NCBI GenBank assembly: GCA_937950565.1
Contig: CALFCS010000039.1
Span: 1 to 5,640 of the forward strand
DNA: 5,640 nucleotides
Direction of reading: 5' to 3'
Origin: an uncultured Lachnospiraceae bacterium
Lineage (GTDB): Bacteria > Bacillota > Clostridia > Lachnospirales > Lachnospiraceae
A program made the position numbers and the translations under genes. The notes beneath the pieces are model-generated. The model searched no databases and was not told where the DNA came from. It saw nothing but the letters and a program-made list of their open reading frames with translations. Of the stretch, positions 1 through 5,603 are shown one piece after another (the first letter of the stretch is position 1; each line of letters begins with the position of its first letter).

Positions 1-193
1 CTCTGCTGTTTTAATGTGAAATAAAGCATTGAGATTTCTGATTATGCCTGTCATGGCACGGTTACTGATGTACAAGATTTGCTATCAGATGCGAAGCCTT
101 CGCCTTTGGAATCGAAATATAATGCTTTTTCTTATCTTAGCATATCAAATCAGAAAATGCCAGTATTTATTTTATTTCCTATCATAAACCAAT
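1..193. other. Intergenic/edge region without a supported gene
   Basis: This is the stretch downstream of the HAD phosphatase gene. It is AT-rich and no reading frame combines a ribosome site with recognisable protein. A small perfect stem, GCGAA-GGC-TTCGC on the minus strand, lies at 91-103 but has no T run, so it is not a convincing terminator. On the minus strand an ATG at 52-54 opens a frame that stays open for 18 codons to the window edge, but no Shine-Dalgarno sequence precedes it. It could be the start of a further gene or chance. Confidence 0.4.
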
Positions 194-826
194 TTATATT
201 TCCCTCAGCAAATGCCCAAATTCATCTATTATAACATCTGCTTTCTCCACTGTTCCAAAGCCATAGGATGCATATGCAAATGCCGCCCCTGCATATACCG
301 CAGCTTCTCTGTCCCCCTGTGTATCTCCCACATACAAAGACCTTTTCAAATAATTTCTTACCATAACAAGCTTGATATTGTCACCTTTTAATTTCCCGGT
401 ATTTCCAAAACACTCAAAATCAGCAATATATGTTCCCAGGCCTGTTTTCTCCAAAAAAAGCTCTATATATCCCGATTGGCAATTGCTGACAATAAAAACA
501 GGAATCTTTTCCGCCATCTGTTTTATCGTAGCTTTTACACCTGGATAACAAATATTACATACATCCATCTCTAGCGCTGTATGTTCATATTCACAACAAT
601 GCTCCATAATCTCATAACGCCTCTCCTGCGGAACCTCCGGCAAAAGCGCATCTATAATGTCCGTCATCGGCTTTCCAAATAATCCCTTCAGCATATCTGC
701 TGTTACATCAAGCTCTATCCCGGCATAGTCCCGGATTGCTCTTGTCCAGGCAGATGCAACAATCCCTGTGGAATCCCAAAGAGTTCCGTCTACATCAAGA
801 ATAATACTGTCATATTTATATTTCAT
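194..826 (-). CDS. HAD-superfamily hydrolase (phosphoglycolate phosphatase-like)
   Basis: This 210-residue cytoplasmic protein has all four haloacid dehalogenase (HAD) motifs in order. Motif I is DVDGTLWDS at residues 11-19, with nucleophile Asp11 and acid/base Asp13. Motif II is the Ser114 of VFIVSN. Motif III is probably Lys147 in GKLKGDN. Motif IV is GDTQGD at 167-172, with Asp168 and Asp172 binding magnesium. The helical insert between motifs I and II (about 20-90) is the subclass I cap typical of Gph/PGMB-like phosphatases. Length is normal and no key residue is missing. The substrate is not predictable: 2-phosphoglycolate, sugar phosphates or nucleotides are all known for this fold. The start is fixed by AGGAGGA at 831-837, just upstream of the ATG. 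It is separated from the acetyltransferase gene by 162 bases and probably forms its own transcript. GC content is visibly higher than in the acetyltransferase/TetR pair. Confidence 0.93.
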   Translation of the reverse strand: MKYKYDSIILDVDGTLWDSTGIVASAWTRAIRDYAGIELDVTADMLKGLFGKPMTDIIDALLPEVPQERRYEIMEHCCEYEHTALEMDVCNICYPGVKATIKQMAEKIPVFIVSNCQSGYIELFLEKTGLGTYIADFECFGNTGKLKGDNIKLVMVRNYLKRSLYVGDTQGDREAAVYAGAAFAYASYGFGTVEKADVIIDEFGHLLREI

Positions 827-892
827 ATGCTCCTCCTCTTTTAACGTAAAGTTTCAGCCGAAACCTTTTCTGCCCAAAATGCATCTATCAAC

Positions 893-921
893 ATTAGAAC
901 TCGGTTTGCATAAAATGTGAG
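893..921 (-). promoter_or_regulatory. Possible sigma-A promoter of the HAD gene
   Basis: On the minus strand CTCACA (916-921, four of six matches to the -35 consensus) is followed after 17 bases by TCTAAT (893-898, five of six matches to the -10 consensus). Transcription would start near 886, giving a leader of about 60 bases before the HAD start codon. The -35 match is weak, so this is only a candidate. Confidence 0.3.
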
Positions 922-988
922 CCCATACTTTCCCACTTCCATGTCTAACTAAAAAAATCTAATCCATTCAAACTTACCATGGCCGTTC

Positions 989-1513
989 CTACAAATTTAT
1001 AATATATATATCAGCAACTTCATCATCAAATGAAAAGCTACGAATATATTTACCACCATTTTTTAATATTGTTTTTATTGATGGAATATTATCTTTTTCA
1101 ACCGAAAGTTGTAATTTCTGTAACCCATATACTTTTGCCTTTTTGCAAATTTGAGCCAACATTTCTGTAGCATATCCTTTATTGCGTTCAGTAGGGCGAA
1201 CACTATAGCCACAATGTCCTAAATCTTTTAGAAATTCATTAAGCTCATACCTCAAATCTATAATACCAATTATTTTTTTATCAAATTCTCTAACTGCAAA
1301 AAATGTATCCGTCAACACCCAATCAGAAGAAACAGTTTCCGCATTAGAATTTAGAACAACCTTATTCAGCCATTCATCATAATCTTTAATTTTATCAAAG
1401 AGTTCACTACCGTTAATTATAAATTCTCCGTAATCAAAATGTTCTCTTCGATACTCAAGTGCCTGCTGTTTTAATTCTTTTGCCGGACTAACTAAATTTA
1501 TTTTATCAATCAT
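989..1513 (-). CDS. GNAT-family N-acetyltransferase
   Basis: A 174-residue protein with the GNAT fold, predicted to transfer an acetyl group from acetyl-CoA to an amine. The central strand pair FFAVREFDKKIIGIIDLR (71-88) leads into GYSVRPTERNKGYATEML (102-119). That stretch contains the acetyl-CoA pyrophosphate-binding motif A, R-x-x-G-x-A, as Arg110, Gly113 and Ala115. The later segment KDNIPSIKTILKNGG (140-154) is the usual motif B region. From memory it resembles the uncharacterised COG3981 group of predicted acetyltransferases, in which the phrase GYSVRP-ER-KGYA recurs; this was not searched. The substrate is unknown, and an antibiotic, a polyamine or a protein N-terminus are all possible. 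The start is set by GGAGG at 1521-1525, seven bases upstream, which lies inside the last codons of the tetR gene. Only two bases separate the tetR stop from this ATG, so the two are co-transcribed and probably translationally coupled. The gene is strongly AT-rich. Confidence 0.9.
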   Translation of the reverse strand: MIDKINLVSPAKELKQQALEYRREHFDYGEFIINGSELFDKIKDYDEWLNKVVLNSNAETVSSDWVLTDTFFAVREFDKKIIGIIDLRYELNEFLKDLGHCGYSVRPTERNKGYATEMLAQICKKAKVYGLQKLQLSVEKDNIPSIKTILKNGGKYIRSFSFDDEVADIYIINL

Positions 1514-1515
1514 CT

Positions 1516-2109
1516 TTATGCCTCCGTATTTTCCGGTAATATCATATTTTTGATTTGTTCAATAATACGTCTGGGAATATCATCATCAATTTTCATAAGC
1601 CGACTATACAATCGTACTCCTTGATAAGAAAAAATAATTAAATCAAATATACTGTGTATATCTACGTTTTTAAACTCCCCACGAGAAATACCATATTTCA
1701 ATAATGATTCCCATGAGTTGAAAGATTCAAGATATTGTTGTGATAAAGCATTTTCAGTATTGCTCAAATTCTTACTGCTAAAGTATTCATAAATAGCAAT
1801 ACTTAATGAATTTTCAGTGTCCAGCATTTCCATACGGTACTTCTCTAATAGTTCATTTAAAATACATACCGCAGAGACATTGCCCTCCATTTTTCCTTTC
1901 AATTCGCTCCTCTGCCCAGTTAAAAAAGATGAAATAATTTCAGAAAAAATTTGGTCAGTACTTTCATAATGCCCATATAATCCCCCTCTGCTTAATCCAG
2001 TAGCTTCACAAATATCTTTCATAGTAACTTCTTTAAATCCTTTTTGGGCAAAAAGAACATACGCTTTTTTCTTAATATGAGCTTTTGTACTTTCACCTTT
2101 AATTCCCAT
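1516..2109 (-). CDS. TetR/AcrR-family transcriptional repressor
   Basis: A 197-residue regulator. The N-terminal TetR DNA-binding domain occupies about residues 9-55. Its helix-turn-helix is VTMKDICEATGLSRGGLYGHY (28-48), including the hallmark GLSRGGLYGHY recognition helix and the following phenylalanine-containing helix 4. The remainder (about 60-190) is the helical ligand-binding and dimerisation domain, which is variable and does not reveal the ligand. I place the start at 2109 because AAGGAG (2118-2123) lies eight bases upstream and because MGIKGESTKAHIKKKA is a normal TetR N-terminus. The frame is open back to an ATG at 2205, but that start would have no ribosome site and would read through the promoter and both palindromes. 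The gene heads a two-gene operon with the GNAT gene. The palindromes at its promoter suggest autorepression lifted by a small-molecule ligand. AT-rich composition sets the pair apart from its neighbours. Confidence 0.93.
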   Translation of the reverse strand: MGIKGESTKAHIKKKAYVLFAQKGFKEVTMKDICEATGLSRGGLYGHYESTDQIFSEIISSFLTGQRSELKGKMEGNVSAVCILNELLEKYRMEMLDTENSLSIAIYEYFSSKNLSNTENALSQQYLESFNSWESLLKYGISRGEFKNVDIHSIFDLIIFSYQGVRLYSRLMKIDDDIPRRIIEQIKNMILPENTEA

Positions 2110-2117
2110 ATTGCCGC

Positions 2118-2123
2118 TCTCCT
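2118..2123 (-). promoter_or_regulatory. Ribosome binding site fixing the tetR start
   Basis: AAGGAG on the minus strand is eight bases before the ATG at 2107-2109. It supports the short start and argues against the in-frame ATG at 2205, which lacks such a site. Confidence 0.85.
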
Positions 2124-2126
2124 TTT

Positions 2127-2140
2127 CGACACATGTGTCG
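2127..2140. promoter_or_regulatory. TetR operator palindrome O2 (overlaps transcription start)
   Basis: CGACACATGTGTCG is a perfect 14-bp palindrome. It begins six bases after the -10 box and covers the expected +1 (about 2138). A repressor dimer bound here would sit on the start site and leader of tetR. It shares the CGACA half-site with the second palindrome 25 bp away, centre to centre. Confidence 0.8.
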
Positions 2141-2145
2141 GTTTT

Positions 2146-2174
2146 ATTATACGACACGCATGTCGCTTTGTCAA
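2146..2174 (-). promoter_or_regulatory. Consensus sigma-A promoter of the tetR-GNAT operon
   Basis: On the minus strand TTGACA (2169-2174) is followed after exactly 17 bases by TATAAT (2146-2151): all twelve consensus positions and the ideal spacer. Initiation is expected near 2138, leaving a leader of about 29 bases to the tetR ATG at 2109. A promoter this strong would be expected to need repression, which fits the palindromes on both sides of its -10 box. Confidence 0.9.
2152..2165. promoter_or_regulatory. TetR operator palindrome O1 (within promoter spacer)
   Basis: CGACACGCATGTCG matches its own reverse complement at six of seven base pairs and carries the same CGACA/TGTCG half-sites as the perfect palindrome at 2127-2140. 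It fills the last 14 bases of the 17-base spacer and abuts the -10 box. A bound dimer would block sigma access directly. Confidence 0.75.
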
Positions 2175-2199
2175 TATGCTGTTTCGTAGTAATAGAAAA

Positions 2200-2226
2200 G
2201 CACACCTATTTTTATATTAGATGTGC
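2200..2226 (-). terminator. Rho-independent terminator, probably of the NSS transporter transcript
   Basis: On the minus strand the arms GCACATCTA and TAGGTGTGC pair over nine positions (one U-G wobble) around a nine-base AT loop. They are followed by TTTTCTATT (2191-2199). It lies about 140 bases after the transporter stop codon and about 25 bases before the tetR -35 box, so it would insulate the tetR promoter from upstream transcription. The stem is only moderately GC-rich, so efficiency is uncertain. Confidence 0.65.
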
Positions 2227-2369
2227 CTACCTACAATTCCATATTCAAATTATTACAGACCTTGCCTGTAACTGTCTATAAATCCTTATATCTCAATATT
2301 TCTCCACGCTACAGCTATTTTCCCATATATCTTTCTGCTTCTTTAGACACCTGAAACCTCTCGTTCACC

Positions 2370-3836
2370 TTATTCTTCTCTCTTCCTCTTTGTTCCTGCA
2401 CAATACAGCACGAATCCTAACAGCAGCACAGCGATTACCATCCACACAGCCAGCATCGTTGTACCCATTCCTACAAACTTATCATAATATCCTTTCAGAT
2501 AAATAATGATAATGATAAGTGGAAGTCCATAAGACATATAAGCTTTGAGTCCCTTTGGAAAAGCAATTCCTTTTCCTTCATTCACCTCATTAATAAAGTT
2601 ATCCCAGCCCCATCCGTTCTTCTTTGTGCAGAACAATACATAGCCAAGACTTCCAAGCGGAAGCAGATTATTCGATACAATAAAGTCCTCCAGATCCATA
2701 ATATTCGTCCCCTCACCAAGAGGTGCAAAACTGGACCACAAATTGAAACCAAGAACACACGGCATGCTGAGCACAATAATCAAAAGTGCGCTTACATAAA
2801 CACTTTTCTTTCTCGTCCACCCAAGCATATCCATATCAAACGATATAATATTTTCAAACACTGCAACAAGTGTGGAAAATGCCGCAAAGGTCAGGAACAG
2901 AAAGAACAATGCACTCCATACACTTCCGCCCGGCATCTGTGCAAAAATATTCGGTATCGTAATAAAGATAAGACTCGGTCCCGCTCCCGGCTCGATTCCA
3001 AAAGAAAAGCATGCCGGAATAATAATAAAGCCTGCCATCAGCGCCACAAATGTATCCAGCGCCGTAATGCTCACAGCTTCTCCTGCAAGCCGTCTCTCTT
3101 TCTCAATATAACTTCCGAAAATCAGCATCGCGCCAATACCGATTGACAAAGTAAAAAACGCCTGGCTCATAGCCCCAAAAATTACATTTCCAATTCCAAT
3201 TTCTTTCATCTTAGCAAAATCAGGAATCAAATAAAACTTCACTCCTTCTCCCGCGCCGTCCATAAATACAGAATGTACCGCCAGCACCACCATGATAATC
3301 AGAAGTGCGGACATCATAACCTTTGACACCTTTTCAATTCCATTCTGAATTCCAAAATAACAGACAGCAAATCCAAGTACGGTAATCAGAATTGTCCAGA
3401 ACACCATCACCGGCACATTTCCAAGCATATTTGCAAAGCCTTCTGAAACTGCTTCTGCGGAAGCTCCCACGAACTCCCCGCGGACACTACGGTAACAGTA
3501 ATACAGCATCCATCCGCCTACTGTCGTATAGAACATCATCAGGAGATAACATCCGATAATCCCAATCCATTTACTAATATGCCACCTTGTTCCTTTCGGC
3601 TCCAGCACTTCAAAGCTTGCCGCAACACTCTTCTTACTTCCTCTTCCAACTGCGAATTCACATACCATAACCGGAATTCCCATAATCAAAAGAAACATCA
3701 GATAGATCAATATAAATGCAGCGCCGCCAAATTCCCCACACATATACGGAAATTTCCAGACATTTCCGATTCCAATGGCACAGCCTGCAGAAACAAGAAT
3801 AAATCCCAGACGTGAGCCAAATTTTTCTCTCTTCAT
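2370..3836 (-). CDS. Neurotransmitter:sodium symporter (NSS/SNF) family transporter
   Basis: A 488-residue inner-membrane protein of the LeuT-fold NSS family, predicted to import an amino acid or related amine with sodium. I count twelve likely membrane helices, at roughly 10-31, 38-61, 88-116, 141-162, 167-192, 217-243, 254-279, 306-332, 345-363, 379-403, 431-450 and 457-480. TM1 carries the family signature AGCAIGIGNVWKFPY (17-31). Asn25 aligns with LeuT Asn27 (sodium site 1), and Lys28 stands where LeuT has gate residue Arg30. TM6 has SQAFFTLSIGIGA (224-236), nearly the LeuT sequence, so Phe228, Thr229 and Ser231 should line the substrate site. Ser321-Thr322 in TM8 probably serves sodium site 2. 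The start is fixed by GGAGG (3843-3847) six bases upstream; another ATG within that stretch is closed by TGA after one codon. It lies 57 bases after porB with a hairpin between them. Substrate is not predictable from sequence alone. Confidence 0.94.
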   Translation of the reverse strand: MKREKFGSRLGFILVSAGCAIGIGNVWKFPYMCGEFGGAAFILIYLMFLLIMGIPVMVCEFAVGRGSKKSVAASFEVLEPKGTRWHISKWIGIIGCYLLMMFYTTVGGWMLYYCYRSVRGEFVGASAEAVSEGFANMLGNVPVMVFWTILITVLGFAVCYFGIQNGIEKVSKVMMSALLIIMVVLAVHSVFMDGAGEGVKFYLIPDFAKMKEIGIGNVIFGAMSQAFFTLSIGIGAMLIFGSYIEKERRLAGEAVSITALDTFVALMAGFIIIPACFSFGIEPGAGPSLIFITIPNIFAQMPGGSVWSALFFLFLTFAAFSTLVAVFENIISFDMDMLGWTRKKSVYVSALLIIVLSMPCVLGFNLWSSFAPLGEGTNIMDLEDFIVSNNLLPLGSLGYVLFCTKKNGWGWDNFINEVNEGKGIAFPKGLKAYMSYGLPLIIIIIYLKGYYDKFVGMGTTMLAVWMVIAVLLLGFVLYCAGTKRKREE

Positions 3837-3858
3837 TTCATTCCTCCCAATGCGCCAA

Positions 3859-3880
3859 AAACGGGGACAGTTCCCCGTTT
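3859..3880 (-). terminator. GC-rich hairpin between porB and the transporter gene (terminator or small repeat)
   Basis: Perfect nine-base arms AAACGGGGA and TCCCCGTTT enclose a four-base loop. On the minus strand the right arm continues into a run of five T, so it can act as a rho-independent terminator for porAB. On the plus strand a T-rich stretch follows as well. It begins 13 bases after the porB stop and ends about 12 bases before the transporter ribosome site. Read-through, or a promoter inside porB, would be needed for transporter expression. Alternatively it is a mobile REP-like repeat; that idea rests on resemblance only. Confidence 0.6.
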
Positions 3881-3893
3881 CTGGTTCTTTTTC

Positions 3894-4826
3894 TTATCTT
3901 GAACATCTAAATTGTAAATCTTCCCATCTTCTGTCCACTTCCTTCTGGAATGCTTCAAGAAGATATTCATTTCCCTTCTTAAACAGGTGTTTGAAACGGC
4001 CCTGCGGTCTCAGGAAATCCTCTACCGGAAGCTTCTTCTTCGGCTCGTAGTTCAGAATCCATTTTCCCTCTACTACTTCGAACAGCGGCCAGTAGCATGT
4101 CTCTACGCCTAATTTACAGATTTCCATAATATCTGGTGTGTTATATCTCCATCCACGCGGACACGGAGCCATAATATTCAAGAACGCAGCGCCTGGTGTA
4201 TAGATTGCCTTCTCTGATTTGATATGTAAATCTTTAAAATTCTGCACAAATGTTGTCTGTGCCACATACGGTACGTCATGAGCGGCAATAATGGATGCCA
4301 GGTCTTTTCTGTTCTGTGGCTTTCCATTACTCTGGCTCCCCACCGGTGTTGTCGTTGTGTCTGCATACATCGGTGTCGCAGAAGAACGCTGAATACCCGT
4401 GTTCATATATGCGCCATTATCGTAACATACATAAACAAGATCCTGATTACGCTCCATTGCTCCTGACAGAGACTGGAAACCAATATCGTAAGTACCGCCG
4501 TCACCGCCGAAAGTAATAAACTTATAAGTCTCGTCTAATTTTCCTTTTTTCCTTAAAACTTTATAAGCGCCTTCCACACCGCTTAAGGTTGCACCTGCAT
4601 TTTCAAATGCATTATGGATATAGCTGTCTTCCCATGCAGTGTATGGATAAGTAAACGTAGATACCTCCAGGCATCCGGTCGCATTACCAATAACCGCCTT
4701 ATCTCCTTCGTGAAGTCCGCGAAGAACATTTCTTACTGCAATCGTTCCGCCACAGCCTGCACACATTCTATGTCCCGGAGCAAGACGTTCCGGTTTATTC
4801 ATTGTCTCTTTAAAATTATAACTCAT
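3894..4826 (-). CDS. porB: Pyruvate/2-oxoacid:ferredoxin oxidoreductase, beta subunit (TPP-binding)
   Basis: This 310-residue subunit binds thiamine diphosphate and an iron-sulfur cluster in the four-subunit enzyme that converts pyruvate (or a related 2-oxoacid) plus CoA to acyl-CoA, CO2 and reduced ferredoxin. Length is normal for PorB. The N-terminal LAPGHRMCAGCGG gives Cys22 and Cys25. Cys52 in GNATGCLEV and Cys222 in APCPRGW complete the four cysteines expected to hold the [4Fe-4S] cluster. The TPP/magnesium motif starts at GDGG (108-111) and ends at the YDNGAYMNTG region (135-144). The PYPYTAW-like stretch (YPYTAW, 60-65) and GIQRSSATP (144-152) are typical of pyruvate-type PorB, but branched-chain or aromatic 2-oxoacid enzymes are close relatives. 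The start is supported by AAGGGGG (4837-4843), ten bases upstream and overlapping the porA stop codon. The 15-base gap to porA shows one operon. The protein looks intact and functional. Confidence 0.93.
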   Translation of the reverse strand: MSYNFKETMNKPERLAPGHRMCAGCGGTIAVRNVLRGLHEGDKAVIGNATGCLEVSTFTYPYTAWEDSYIHNAFENAGATLSGVEGAYKVLRKKGKLDETYKFITFGGDGGTYDIGFQSLSGAMERNQDLVYVCYDNGAYMNTGIQRSSATPMYADTTTTPVGSQSNGKPQNRKDLASIIAAHDVPYVAQTTFVQNFKDLHIKSEKAIYTPGAAFLNIMAPCPRGWRYNTPDIMEICKLGVETCYWPLFEVVEGKWILNYEPKKKLPVEDFLRPQGRFKHLFKKGNEYLLEAFQKEVDRRWEDLQFRCSR

Positions 4827-4841
4827 CTTTCGTCTTCCCCC

Positions 4842-5585
4842 TTACTCTCTGATTCCAAGATAACGATAAGTCTCACCTGCATCATTATCCTTCACAATCT
4901 GCTTCAAATCTTCAAATACACTTTCCATGTCTTCTACACGGACATCACGTCCGCCAAGACCATAAATATAATTTACTGCCAAAGCCTGGGAACGTGCACG
5001 GAACATTGCCGCCATTACATCTGCACCTAACGGTCCGCCGTGGTTTGTGTAGCTTTCTGCACGATCCATAATGGCAACCGCCTTTACATTTTTCAGTGCT
5101 TCTGCAATTTCCTCTGCCGGGAACGGACGGAACAGACGAATCTTAATGAGTCCGACCTTCTCACCCTGTGCCCGCAATCTGTCAATGGCATCCTTCGTTG
5201 TACCCGCGGCAGAACCAATCATAACAACGGCTCTCTCTGCATCTTCCATACAATACTCTTCGAAAAGTCCATACTTTCTGCCGGAAATTCCTTCAAATTC
5301 CTTTGCCACATCCAGTACAACACGGCTTACGTTCTTCATACCCTCTGCCTGATTTCGTTTTGCTTCCATATAATAATCCGTAATAGAGTAAGGACCTACT
5401 GCCATCGGACATTCCGGATTCAAGAGATAATTTTCCGGATTATATTCTCCGACAAAATTCTTCACGTCTTCATCATCCAGAAGCTCTATATTCTCTACCG
5501 CATGACTTGTAATAAATCCATCCTGGCAGATCATAATCGGAAGACGCACGTCCTTATGCTCGGAAATACGGTAAGCCTGCACCAT
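4842..5585 (-). CDS. porA: Pyruvate/2-oxoacid:ferredoxin oxidoreductase, alpha subunit, 5'-truncated
   Basis: The 247 residues readable from the first in-frame ATG are the C-terminal two thirds of PorA, normally about 390-400 residues. Residues 1-40 (with LPIMICQDGFITSHAVENIEL) are the end of the N-terminal pyrimidine-binding domain. About 105-245 form the transketolase-C-like domain II, with IRLFRPFPAEEI (149-160), NHGGPLGADV (181-190) and YGLGGRDV (208-215). Homology continues seven codons upstream of this ATG (NQEAYDN, to about 5606), so the ATG is internal to the original gene. Beyond that the frame meets TAA at 5616-5618. The missing part includes the domain I glutamate that activates TPP in this family, so the remnant alone should be inactive. 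AGGAGG at 5597-5602, made by the Gln-Glu-Ala codons, lies 11 bases before the ATG and might still allow translation. The gene is followed by porB after 15 bases. It is either a pseudogene or one half of an element-interrupted gene. Confidence 0.85.
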   Translation of the reverse strand: MVQAYRISEHKDVRLPIMICQDGFITSHAVENIELLDDEDVKNFVGEYNPENYLLNPECPMAVGPYSITDYYMEAKRNQAEGMKNVSRVVLDVAKEFEGISGRKYGLFEEYCMEDAERAVVMIGSAAGTTKDAIDRLRAQGEKVGLIKIRLFRPFPAEEIAEALKNVKAVAIMDRAESYTNHGGPLGADVMAAMFRARSQALAVNYIYGLGGRDVRVEDMESVFEDLKQIVKDNDAGETYRYLGIRE

Positions 5586-5603
5586 ATTATCATATGCCTC
5601 CTG

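Noticed and set aside
1..54. Minus-strand frame open to the window edge from an ATG at 52-54 (18 codons)
   Set aside because: There is no ribosome site before the ATG, no recognisable protein pattern, and the frame is too short to judge. It might be the start of a further gene, so it is mentioned only in the edge-region note.
89..190. Short plus-strand frame of about 33 codons starting at 89
   Set aside because: It has no Shine-Dalgarno sequence, no recognisable motif, and lies in AT-rich DNA where such frames arise by chance.
951..991. Possible terminator after the acetyltransferase gene: CCAT/ATGG stem followed by seven T on the minus strand
   Set aside because: The T run is real, but the stem has only four pairs with an 11-base loop, which is too weak to support a call.
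2253..2271. TTACAG/CTGTAA stem in the transporter 3' region
   Set aside because: Six perfect pairs, but low GC and no T run. The hairpin at 2200-2226 is the better terminator.
2872..3111. Plus-strand open frames opposite the transporter and por genes (for example 2872-3111, 3579-3815, 4278-4516, 5040-5609)
   Set aside because: They are antisense to well-recognised coding sequences with complete family motifs, and their translations look like shadow frames.
5591..5593. Alternative ATG just after the AGGAGG at 5597-5602
   Set aside because: It is out of frame with PorA, only three bases from the ribosome-like sequence, and leads to no PorA-like protein.
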